DNA of 64,000 nucleotides from Picochlorum sp. 'celeri' (Eukaryota; Chlorophyta; Trebouxiophyceae). This document shows, one piece after another, positions 42,559 to 51,477 of this stretch; within the stretch, counting starts at the first letter, position 1; the number at the start of each line of letters is the position of its first letter. The position numbers and the translations under genes were made by a program. Location: the NCBI GenBank assembly GCA_010909725.1, contig JAACMV010000004.1:434001-498000 (forward strand). The letters are read 5' to 3'. The notes beneath the pieces were generated by a model that searched no databases, was not told the DNA's origin, and saw only the letters and a list, made by a program, of their open reading frames with translations.

Positions 42559-43339
42559 TCATTCATCCTTGCCCCATTTTTTTCCCATCAAAGGCTCAAC
42601 CTTTTTTCCTTTTATTTCACCAGTGGCTCCCTTCCACTCAGCAACACCGAGACTATACCCCCAATCGCTCTGTGTCTCTATCACCACCCTGTCGCTGACT
42701 GGGCGAGCCATGCACAGCAAGGCCATCCCATCAGCCTGCTCCTCCTCACTCACCGTGAAACTGAGATCAGGAATCTGCGATTCATACATGTATATATTTG
42801 TGAGTTTATATAGATGCGAGCATCATCTAATCGCACATCAGACGTACATCACTCATGTCAACCTCTCCCTCTACAACTCGACCAACACATGCTCCACAGA
42901 TACCGCCTCTGCAAGTGAATGGGAGCTCCAGTCCAGCATTGAGACCAGAATCTAACATATATGTGTCCTGCATATACAATCGACGCATGTGTGAGAGAAT
43001 GTATGAAACGATACTACGACAACCAGGTGCATGTCAAAACAAACACAGTACCTTGGCTGCTTGAACCTCCACCTCCTGACCCTTGGCACCTAAAAACACC
43101 AGTGTAGATTCTCCTTCGATACCTTCAGCCTTTGTCGTCGGAAATGCAATCTTATCCCTGCAGAAACCATCCTCAGCGCGGACTCGAATGTCACTGCCGA
43201 GCCTTCCACCTCTGACTACCGGTCCGTATACCCCCGTCGTCTTACTATACGACAATGTATTCATCCTGGAGTTACTAATAACAATGTAGTGTTTGCAAAT
43301 GCCTGTAGATTGGTCGACACACGTATCTGAATGGAGCAT
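42559..43339 (-). CDS. Plastid [2Fe-2S] ferredoxin with C-terminal extension (FdC2-like)
   Basis: Three exons, 43339-43052, 42967-42848 and 42774-42559, join in phase 0 to 207 residues. The fold begins TLVFLGAKGQEVEVQAAK in exon 1. Exon 2 supplies LPFTCRGGICGACVGRVVEG, the Cx4Cx2C iron-sulfur cluster loop, and exon 3 the fourth Cys in ADGMALLCMARPVSD, followed by VVIETQ. A C-terminal extension of about 40 residues (WGYSLGVAEWKG...GKKWGKDE) makes it FdC2-like rather than photosynthetic ferredoxin, whose tail is short. Relatives influence electron distribution and plastid development in plants. The N-terminus is uncertain: the ATG at 43339 or the one at 43264 (MNTLSYSKTTG) may start the transit peptide. 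Confidence 0.82.
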
Positions 43340-43469
43340 GTTATCCGGATGACACGCGTTTAATGTCTTAATCTAGGAATAGGATGATCTTCGAGGCATA
43401 TCCATTTCGACACATCATGGTCGCGCGTGTGATTGAAATATTCTGATATCAATCAGTATCTAAAGCACC
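43340..43469. promoter_or_regulatory. Short divergent promoter, ferredoxin / AKR2-like
   Basis: Only 130 bp separate the start codons of two plastid-related genes, so their transcription is likely to be linked. Confidence 0.4.
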
Positions 43470-44309
43470 ATGCCGATGATGAATGTGGCTTCGATCAGGA
43501 GCGGCGCGAGGGCGACAGCAGTGCCATGGACCCACCATGGACAACAACAACTCAAAGCCCGATACGCAAAATATAGGGTATATGCCGCCGATGAGGATAA
43601 AATGAAAGCATTACAGGATGCTATGAATAATCCAGAACTCATGAAGACTGTGGAAGAGCGAATGCGGCAACCAGAAGTGCAGCAGGAAATGCAGTCTATG
43701 CAAGCAATGATAAGCAATCCTGAATTCATGGCACGAGCAGCATCGTTGCGAGAAGATCCTGATTTGAAGCCAATGTTCGATGAGATCAAGACTGGAGGTA
43801 TGGCAGCGATGATGAAGTATATGAATGACCCTACATTCCTTGCCAAGATTGGTGAAAAGCTTGGGGATGTGCCCATGACTGGTGGGCAACAAGAGCAACC
43901 AGCGGCGGCAGCAGCAGCTCCACCGGAGATTAATACAATTTTAGATGCGGCTCGATATGGAGATGTGGAAGCTATTGAGGACTTTGTTGCTATCGGAAAG
44001 GCAGACATGACCGATGATTTGGGCAGAAACGCGCTTCATTATGCTGTAGCGTATGATCAAGGAGCTGCCGCAGGGGCTCTTATCGAGAATGGAATCGATG
44101 TGAATGCTGCAGACTCCAAGGGGAACACTGCACTGCACTTTGCTGCAGGATATGGGAGATCAAGTGCTGTCAAGGCTCTGATTACCGTTGGAGCACAGGT
44201 CTCAGCTAAAAATAATGATGGCCAGACGGCCGCAGATTTGATCAAAGCGGAACCTAGAAATCCATTGAATCAGATGGAGGAGATTATGAAAGAATTACAG
44301 TCGTCATGA
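43470..44309 (+). CDS. AKR2-like protein: STI1 repeat plus ankyrin repeats, possible transit peptide
   Basis: This single exon encodes 279 residues. Residues 45-130 contain STI1-type helices ending in LREDPDLKPMFDEIKTGGMAAMMKYMNDPTFLAKIGEKLG, very close to plant AKR2A/B. An Ala/Pro linker leads to ankyrin repeats (GRNALHYAVAYDQGAAAGALIENGIDVNAADSKGNTALHFAAGYGR). In plants AKR2 is a cytosolic chaperone that delivers chloroplast outer-envelope proteins. Here the first 40 residues (MPMMNVASIRSGARATAVPW...) carry no acids and look like a plastid transit peptide, so this copy may act inside the plastid instead. The location is inference. Confidence 0.82.
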   Translation: MPMMNVASIRSGARATAVPWTHHGQQQLKARYAKYRVYAADEDKMKALQDAMNNPELMKTVEERMRQPEVQQEMQSMQAMISNPEFMARAASLREDPDLKPMFDEIKTGGMAAMMKYMNDPTFLAKIGEKLGDVPMTGGQQEQPAAAAAAPPEINTILDAARYGDVEAIEDFVAIGKADMTDDLGRNALHYAVAYDQGAAAGALIENGIDVNAADSKGNTALHFAAGYGRSSAVKALITVGAQVSAKNNDGQTAADLIKAEPRNPLNQMEEIMKELQSS

Positions 44310-44564
44310 TCAAACGCTTGGGAGATCCTTGTGTAAAAAAGAAAACAAGACTTTGTGCGACCACACATCATGCTCATTACAGCAACATCGCTGTCTGCTG
44401 GAGCAGTATCCTCAGGAGTAGCTCGCTCCACGCTCGGATTACGACATCTCATGTTTGGACGAATCCAGCCACGAATTTAATATCTATAAATATTTGATGC
44501 ACATTTTTCATATAGGTCGATAGTTTCAACAAAAGAGTTGAGAAGAAATCATATTGTTGGAGCC

Positions 44565-45617
44565 ATGGCACCCAATACGACAACTCGCCACGGTTTTAAC
44601 AGTACACATCTTCTTCTTCTGATGCTATGCCTTTCGGGTTTGGCCACATATGCTCGCTCTGAAACTGAAATAAAGCAATTTTCAAACCTAGGGGGTCCAC
44701 CCAACATACAGGGAGTTTGGCAGGGCAATAACACATATGCTGCCTTAGTCAGTCAGAGTGGAACCGCCTTTGCCCTCACCACAGAATTAGCAAACGGAAC
44801 TACCATGACGTATTTCGGTTTAAACCGATTTACAAGTTGGGAGTGCACTGGTGTCAAACCAGGGCAGACTCGCGTGCTGATGGAGGAAATTGAAGTGAGC
44901 CAGTATGGTATTGTTGTGGAATCAAGGGTCAGATGTGACATGTATGGATCCATTGGTGACAACCAATGGACTGTCATCACAGGAGATGGTGCCACATGTC
45001 CAGATCCTTCTGCGGATCCTGATTATGTGAACACACGCATTGAGGGCTCTACCGCCATTCCTGTTGGCCAACATGTGTGCAATGGGCAAGACGGCAACAT
45101 TGAACTGTGGAAAGATGGTCCAAAGTTTACCGGAAACTTGGATGACTTTGTTGTGGGGCAAGGTATTGGAACATTAACCATTCCAGTGACACCTAATAAT
45201 AACGGCTTTCCACCAGTCTTGAGCCGTCCAGGAATGCCACCTCCTTTCCTGGGTGGTATGTACTATGTCAACAATAGTACATCTGGCAATTCATATGTCA
45301 CAGAGCTTGCTTACAATGTCAAGGCTGGAAGTGTCATGGTGATCATGTACAATTCATCAATGTATCAATTGGGTATTTCAGTACCCGGGACGCATGAACT
45401 GGTGGACAGCAACCTCCCTGGCTTGTATTCTGCGACGTATTCTGAATCATACCTGAATGATAATGGTGAGATTCCCTACAGTGGTATCCAAGCATGCGTA
45501 GCATTCTATTCTAGAGTGCCAGAGACTGTCTATGCTGTATCTTCAGTCACTGAATGCCCCACGTTTAATGGAACCATAACTCCAGAGAGACGAGTTGGGA
45601 CTGTCACGGTGGTCTGA
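44565..45617 (+). CDS. Secreted glycoprotein of unknown function
   Basis: This single exon gives 350 residues from the ATG at 44565 (no earlier in-frame ATG in the open stretch). A signal peptide (THLLLLMLCLSGLATYARS) ends near residue 33. The mature chain has about seven N-glycosylation sequons and five or more Cys, is beta-rich and has no transmembrane tail. The N-terminal half starts IQGVWQGNNTYAALVSQSG, and a similar strand order (GGMYYVNNSTSGNSYVTEL) recurs in the second half, hinting at two related domains. I do not recognise the family. Neighbours include other secreted proteins, so an extracellular or cell-surface role is plausible. Confidence 0.7.
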   Translation: MAPNTTTRHGFNSTHLLLLMLCLSGLATYARSETEIKQFSNLGGPPNIQGVWQGNNTYAALVSQSGTAFALTTELANGTTMTYFGLNRFTSWECTGVKPGQTRVLMEEIEVSQYGIVVESRVRCDMYGSIGDNQWTVITGDGATCPDPSADPDYVNTRIEGSTAIPVGQHVCNGQDGNIELWKDGPKFTGNLDDFVVGQGIGTLTIPVTPNNNGFPPVLSRPGMPPPFLGGMYYVNNSTSGNSYVTELAYNVKAGSVMVIMYNSSMYQLGISVPGTHELVDSNLPGLYSATYSESYLNDNGEIPYSGIQACVAFYSRVPETVYAVSSVTECPTFNGTITPERRVGTVTVV

Positions 45618-46197
45618 CCCACAGCATCCTCTTGAATGCACACCCTCCTGAAAAAAAAAAGACAAAACAAACGGTGTATTCATATTACACATACAATCCA
45701 GGCCTTTTGTCTGTCTGTGTTGTAAAAACAAATCTTCACATATGATGCTTGATGCTCAACCATGGATATAATTGCCATAGTACTAGTAATATGTAACCAC
45801 GACATTGATGTACAAACCTTGCAATCACAATGAATCAAAGATGGCTGCAACCCGTGCCATTTTTCCGCGAAGAAACAAGACACCAAGACATGCCACATAG
45901 AGTTGTTGTCAACCCGGTGGCCTGGGATACTTGCAGTGGAGTTGGCCAGCCGTCACAAGCCGCGGCTTGTGCAACCCTGGAGGGAAAGAAATCACAGCAT
46001 GCGGCGATTTCATTCACTTCTTTCATGCCGGCCCCCCCGACAAATACAACTGACAAAGTTAAAGAAACATAAAGGGTAAAAGAGTTCATAAACAAGTAGG
46101 GGTTTTCGAGAAAAGGAAGAAACCTACGAAAATTTTTTACTGAAAACTCGGTTTCGACACCTTGAGATACTACAGTACACTACAGTCGGTCGCAGTA
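45618..46197. other. Intergenic region with a weak candidate small secreted ORF
   Basis: These 580 bp separate two secreted-protein genes. On the reverse strand an ATG at 46089 opens an 84-codon frame to 45835 with a signal-peptide-like start (MNSFTLYVSLTLSVVFVGGAG) and seven later Cys. A forward frame of 80 codons (45830-46072) overlaps it. Neither has a known match that I can recall; at most one is real. Confidence 0.3.
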
Positions 46198-47217
46198 ATG
46201 CATGGTATTGTTTCGACATTGTGTCGATCCTTGTCATTGATATTTATTCTTATTCATGTGGAAAGCCGCACTCTTTCGGCATCTTATCCCCTCTCTCAGT
46301 ACAACTATGTCGCTGGCTCAGCCTCAAACGATGGTAAAACCATTTACCTATCGGGGCTTCAGGATTACAATGGGGATCCCATTCTGCTTCAGACCAAGAA
46401 TGGTGGAGCATCATACTCTACCCTCACAGCTGGAGACATGAAAATTGGGAGCATTGCCACGACGAGTGATGGAAAGACAATGGTGGCAGGTGCCGATGAT
46501 GGCGTGTACCTCGGGGTCTCACTAGACAAAGTATCCTCCAAATACTTGCCAAAATGCGCGATACAAGCCACAGGATTCACCAGCTATCAAGTTTCCATGT
46601 CAGCAAATGGAAAGGTGATGGCGGCTGGATGTGCGAGAGCAGGGAATCTGATGGTGTCTACTGATTCAGGAAAGTCATGGGACAAGGGCCCAAGTGGAAA
46701 GTGGGCCAGCGTGCAGGTGTCAAACAGTGGCGATTCGATCATTGCCGCTTCTTCTGATTCAGTATATATCAGTAAAAATTCAGGGAAAACGTGGAACAAG
46801 AGCCCCTTCACCGGGGCATATAATTCTGCAACCGTCTCTGGAGACGGGACAGTGTTCTATGTGAATCAATATGCTTCTCGCTCCGGAAAGTTTATTGGAA
46901 GCATGGTGAAATCCACAGACTATGGTCAAACATGGGAACCCGTCGCACCATGTATAGGGCTAGAACCAATCTCGTCATTCTCTGGAAAAAATGTTCTTGT
47001 CAAGGCAACCAATCCCAGCCAAGGCCCATGGCTCATGTCCACTGATGCAGGAAAGAGCTTCTTCCAAACTGGACCAAAACCGGACAATGGTGGTTGCCGC
47101 TCGTGGCACACGATTGGATTTTCAAATCAAGGGAACAGTATCTACGGTGCGTGTGACAATTCTTTGTACAGATCAACAAATGATGGCAAGTCTTGGCAAT
47201 CCATTGGGCCTGCCTGA
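46198..47217 (+). CDS. Secreted Asp-box (BNR) beta-propeller protein
   Basis: This single exon encodes 339 residues from the ATG at 46198. A signal peptide (CRSLSLIFILIHVESRTLSA) is followed by about seven short beta modules. At least five carry the Asp-box S-x-D-x-G-x-[ST]-[WF]: STDSGKSWDKG, SKNSGKTWNKS, STDYGQTWEPV, STDAGKSFFQT and STNDGKSWQSI. This motif marks beta-propellers such as sialidases, sortilins and HCF136. No sialidase arginine triad is evident, so a binding role is more likely than hydrolysis. It is probably exported to the surface. Confidence 0.75.
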   Translation: MHGIVSTLCRSLSLIFILIHVESRTLSASYPLSQYNYVAGSASNDGKTIYLSGLQDYNGDPILLQTKNGGASYSTLTAGDMKIGSIATTSDGKTMVAGADDGVYLGVSLDKVSSKYLPKCAIQATGFTSYQVSMSANGKVMAAGCARAGNLMVSTDSGKSWDKGPSGKWASVQVSNSGDSIIAASSDSVYISKNSGKTWNKSPFTGAYNSATVSGDGTVFYVNQYASRSGKFIGSMVKSTDYGQTWEPVAPCIGLEPISSFSGKNVLVKATNPSQGPWLMSTDAGKSFFQTGPKPDNGGCRSWHTIGFSNQGNSIYGACDNSLYRSTNDGKSWQSIGPA

Positions 47218-47348
47218 GCCTTGTATACCTGTGATATATTTTGAGCACCTACGCGTGATGTTTCACTTGTAATAAAAATCTCTGGTTATATTTTCGATAC
47301 TAATCAGAGAATCACAGAATTACACACAGAGTGAACTCTCGAGACGCC

Positions 47349-48912
47349 ATGGCAGAGGAAAACGGCCAAGACGAACGTCTGTATCAGGACGAGGTTGATT
47401 ACGACGAGGAAGAAGAGGAAATACTAGATGAAGATATGATTGAGGACGAGGTTGATGACGACGACGGCATGGATGGAGAAATTGCTGTGGCAGGTGCGAC
47501 GACTGCGATGCATTCTTTATACCCAGACAATGCCCTTTCGGCATCGATTGATTCATCGATTGCATTAAAATTATATTTAACTATATCTGATGTGTGCAGA
47601 AGAGGATGAAGGAGCTGGTCAAGGAGGAGCAGGCGCAGACCAAGGCAAGGGACAAATGTTATACATTCCCGGAATCGGATACATACCATTGTCCAGTCTC
47701 GGTGGATTAGGCCAGGGATTGAATCTGGGTGGTGCTCGTCAGACACAGGCTGCACCGAATCCAGAAGGGGAGAGAGAGTGGAAGGGATTTGGAGAGATGC
47801 CACTTGTGACACAGCAGTCCATCATGGATCTGGCAGAGGCTCTTGAGGAAGATGAGAAGAAAGATTTGACGATTCTCATCATTGGAAAGGGTGGAACTGG
47901 AAAGAGTAGTACAACGAATTCGTTGTTGAACGAAAAGGCTGCCAACGTGCTTACATTCCAGCAGGATAATACCCGCCCTATTGTGTATTCCAGAAGGGCA
48001 CCTTCAGGATTTGTATTGCATGTGATTGACACGCCATCTTTATTGGATCAAGATGCCGTCTCAGAAGGGGTATGTGTGTATATATATTTTATTTTATGTG
48101 TGTATTGTTGTGTATATTAAACAAATATCCTTGTTCACATGCAGAGATTGGAGGCTGTTGCCAAGTGTATCAAGGATAGAGAAGTGGATGCCGTCCTCTT
48201 TTTAGATAGACTAGATGAATATTCTGTTGGAACCACGGATAAAGCTCTTATCGAAGGGGTCACTCGATTCTTCGGCCCAGCCATCTGGACCAACACAGTG
48301 CTGTGCTTCTCCCGAGGAGACGAGTCTTCTGCGCCACCTGGCATTGACTTTTATGACCACGTCGCCCAGCGTGAAAATCAAGTAAAGAACGCTATTGCAT
48401 CCGCCGGTGGAGTCTCAGCAGATATGGCATCCGCCTTGATCGAAAATAGCTCTCGCTGCCCCACAAATGCAGATGGAGAAAAAATTGTTGCAGGTGATGT
48501 TCCATGGATTGCTGATGTTCTGGAAAAGGTGGTGGAGGTTGCATTAAACAATGCACCATATGAATACTCCCCAGAAGCTGCACAGAAAGCATCAAATCCA
48601 AACAGGCGTAGGAAATGGCTGATCCCATTGGTCCTTGCCGCACAAATTGGTGCCAAGTTCCTCCTTGATAAACTCTTGGATGACGATGGTTGCAAGGGAG
48701 ACGAAAACGGACCGTTCGACTCACAAACCATCAAGGAACGCCGTGCAGAACTAAAAGAAGAAAAGGAAGAGAGAAGAAGAGAAAAACAGCGCAAGGCATC
48801 ATCATCATCGTCCAACCCCTTGGCTGACCTGGAGGATGATGATGACATCCTCCCAGGAAATAATAATGATGATGACGACGAATGGGATGATGATGACTTT
48901 GCCGACGAATAA
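47349..48912 (+). CDS. Toc34-type chloroplast import receptor GTPase
   Basis: Three exons, 47349-47493, 47600-48069 and 48145-48912, join with matching phases to 460 residues. Residues 1-55 are strongly acidic, like a short Toc159 A-domain. The GTPase has the P-loop GKGGTGKSS (about residue 144), the G3-region IDTPSLL, and LFLDRLDEY in exon 3. A single hydrophobic anchor (WLIPLVLAAQIGAKFLL, about 363-380) follows a basic stretch (PNRRRK). The tail after it is again acidic with Ser and Asp runs. Toc34 sits in the outer envelope and binds plastid preproteins with Toc159 and Toc75. The acidic head makes it look intermediate between Toc34 and Toc159. Confidence 0.85.
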
Positions 48913-49114
48913 TTATTATTAGTATCATTATACATCCATACATGTTAGGGCATATCTAGTCGATTGTAGGACTTCTAATCGTATTGTACGCCAGTGGATT
49001 CAAGCCATGAATGGTGCTACATATATGTATTTAATACAGTATTATTCAAACAAGCATCAGCCTCCTTTGCAAGAAGTTTTTCAACCTTGCTCATAGAAAT
49101 CCACATCACACACA

Positions 49115-49523
49115 TTATGATTGTTGCTGCTGACGACCACGACCTCGCCCAGCCCCTCGTCCCCTCCCCCGCCCAGCAAACGCCCTCCGCTCCTGCCGCT
49201 TCATATCATATTCTCTAGCCTTCTCCAACGTATCATCAGGAACTCGCAAATACTTGACCGTATTACCTCTAATATACACTTCAGGCATTCTCCAGAACGT
49301 ATCCCCATCCTTTGATGTACAAATTACTTCTCTCAAGTGCAAATTCATCCACGAATCACATTGCACCAAATGACCATTATACGTCTCCCCATTCTTCAAC
49401 TCTACCAACTACAGGATTTCAATTAAGAAATTTGTGATAAAGATGACCACAGATTGGACACATCATGCAACAACATACCACTGGATGGCCTTGACCACCC
49501 TTCAACAGCGCTAACGGAAGCAT
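49115..49523 (-). CDS. LSM4: U6 snRNA-associated Sm-like protein LSm4
   Basis: Exon 1 (49523-49479, 15 codons: [15 protein letters not shown]) and exon 2 (49408-49115) join in phase 0 across a 70-nt GTATGT...TGTAG intron; 112 residues. The Sm fold is nearly identical to human and plant LSm4: [53 protein letters not shown]. The C-terminus is an Arg-Gly repeat followed by Gln, as usual for LSm4, which favours P-body assembly. LSm4 belongs to the LSm2-8 ring on U6 snRNA and the LSm1-7 mRNA decay ring. Confidence 0.94.
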
Positions 49524-49966
49524 ACCGCGGTACTTGGTTTCTATTCTCTATGGATGATGACTACTACTGTGCATGATTTTTTGATAAAAAGAATGACGAT
49601 GGAACCAATGATGAACCGGGTGTATGAAGACCCGGTTGTCATGTTCTACTTCTATTCTATTTAAGGAGTATTTTTTAGTATTCTATTTACGGACTCATGT
49701 CCTGCTCAACCGAGGACTACTATGTATGGGTCCGTAACTGTACCCATGATATAAAAATAGGTAATAGGTACGCATATTTTATGTCATCTCCCTTAGAAGA
49801 AGAAGAGAAATAACAACAACAACAGGCTGTTCCTGGTTGTTGCGTGATTTGAAAAAAATTGACCAGATCGTCTTCATGTGGTAATTTGATTTGACTTTTG
49901 CAGAGTTTATTTTCTCACACAGTGACAGTGCTCGACTGAAGTGAGTATAGAAATCATCATCTCAGT
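49524..49966. promoter_or_regulatory. Divergent promoter, LSm4 / caprin-like, with stem-loops
   Basis: These 443 bp contain a hairpin at 49614-49637 (AACCGGGT, loop GTATGAAG, ACCCGGTT) and weaker inverted repeats around 49690-49752 (for example ATGGGT...ACCCAT). No RNA family was recognised. Confidence 0.45.
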
Positions 49967-51406
49967 ATGTGTCAGCAGCAGATGCAATCGACTCGTGGGT
50001 CAAGGAGGATGAAGAAATCGGCGAATACGCATCCGAAACAGCAGCAGCATGCTGCTGGGGAATCTAATGGAGCGACAGAGCATCAGAATGGTGCGAGTCA
50101 TGTGTCTGTTGTGGTTTCTAAAAAAATACGGAATGCGAAAAAGAGGTTGGCGAAGGCGGAGGAGATTCAGCGGAAGGCAGACTCTGGAAAGGAATTGAAC
50201 GACGATCAGCAGCTGGCGTTGAAACATGTGGATCGGGTTGAAGGCTTGATTGAAGAGCTTGAGAAACTGTGTGGGGTTTTGGATGAGGCTGTTGAGAAGG
50301 ATGTGCAGGTGGCGGTGGAGAAGAAGGAGAAGCAGATGGTGGAGGAGATGGAGAGGGTGATGAGGGAGAAGGAGGTGTCGTCGAAGAATGCGATCAAGGC
50401 TGCTGTGAAGAGGGCTAAAGCGGAAGGTGTGAATAGAGTGAAGCAGTTGGAGAGGAAGATGGAGGCTGAGAGGAAGTCTGCCATGGTGGAAGGGGCTCAA
50501 AAGATGGTGGAGTTTTTGTATATGAGTGCCTTGTTTGATCCGTTCATGCCGTATCAGGTGGAGAAGACGGCGGTGATGAATTTCATGAAGGAGTCAGGGG
50601 ATGATTGTGTGGATGTAGATGCGCAGCGGGCCATGGCGGAGAGGTTGGATATGATTGGTGTGCTTGGGAAGATGATGACGAGTCAACCATTGCATGCTGG
50701 GTTGAGCCATGAGGAGGGTGTGACGCAGTGTCAGGAGATTGCAAAGCAGTATATTGATGGGGATGATGGGGAGGTATTGAATGGGACGATGACGAGGGCA
50801 GAGGTGATTGGGTTGGTGGAACGGGTGAAAGGTTTGGGGTATTACAAGGTGCCTGTGGCTCCACCGGTGAGTGCAGCGGTTCCACCGCCTCCTCCACCGC
50901 CTATGGAAGCTCATGTTTCTGAATATCATACGTTTCCAGAGTATGTGACTCCTGAAGCAGCAGCAGCGACTGGTCAGAATGTGTTGAATCAGTTCTTTGC
51001 TGCTCCAGTGCAGCCTGGATTGGATGCGGTTGGGTATGATGGTCTTGGAATGCACGAGGTGGTTGAGGAGCATCGTGAGATGCAACATCCTACTGTTGTA
51101 GAGCCTCAACATTATCAGCATTATCAGCAGCCTCAGCCCATACAAGAAGAAGAAAAGGAGCCTCGTGGTGATGCTGTCATGAATGTGGAAGAGGAGGAGA
51201 GCAGTAGGCAGATTATGAGAAGCAATCGTACGAGAAAGCAGGTGTATTATAAAAATAACAGTAAGAAAAAGAATAGCAACCATGGTGCATGGAAGGAATC
51301 AGCTTTGGTGAACGACTCAGGATCAAACACAAGGAAATTCCATCGTGGTAAAAAGTATGGGCATCAACAACAACCCAAGCATAGGGAGCAGGATACAAGA
51401 GTTTGA
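49967..51406 (+). CDS. Caprin-like coiled-coil RNA-binding protein
   Basis: This single exon encodes 479 residues. After a Gln/His-rich head, residues about 50-100 read KKIRNAKKRLAKAEEIQRKADSGKELNDDQQLALKHVDRVEGLIEELEKL, the helical pattern at the start of the caprin-1 homology region. A long charged coiled coil continues to about 180 and a helical region with FDPFMPYQVEKTAVMNFM follows. The C-terminal half is low complexity: a Pro run, acidic patches, Gln/His repeats and a basic Asn/Lys/Arg-rich tail, as in RNA-granule proteins. Caprins help control mRNA translation and stress granules. The call rests on one region and pattern only. Confidence 0.55.
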   Translation: MCQQQMQSTRGSRRMKKSANTHPKQQQHAAGESNGATEHQNGASHVSVVVSKKIRNAKKRLAKAEEIQRKADSGKELNDDQQLALKHVDRVEGLIEELEKLCGVLDEAVEKDVQVAVEKKEKQMVEEMERVMREKEVSSKNAIKAAVKRAKAEGVNRVKQLERKMEAERKSAMVEGAQKMVEFLYMSALFDPFMPYQVEKTAVMNFMKESGDDCVDVDAQRAMAERLDMIGVLGKMMTSQPLHAGLSHEEGVTQCQEIAKQYIDGDDGEVLNGTMTRAEVIGLVERVKGLGYYKVPVAPPVSAAVPPPPPPPMEAHVSEYHTFPEYVTPEAAAATGQNVLNQFFAAPVQPGLDAVGYDGLGMHEVVEEHREMQHPTVVEPQHYQHYQQPQPIQEEEKEPRGDAVMNVEEEESSRQIMRSNRTRKQVYYKNNSKKKNSNHGAWKESALVNDSGSNTRKFHRGKKYGHQQQPKHREQDTRV

Positions 51407-51477
51407 AAAATTTTTCGAGTGATATGAATGTCTACAGTAAATACTCGTGTAATTTACAGATGTATGACGAATTTAAA

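Noticed and set aside
48730..48940. Long reverse frames opposite the acidic ends of Toc34 and other genes
   Set aside because: These are mirror frames of GAT/GAA/TCA repeats and give Ser/Phe/His runs without domain character.
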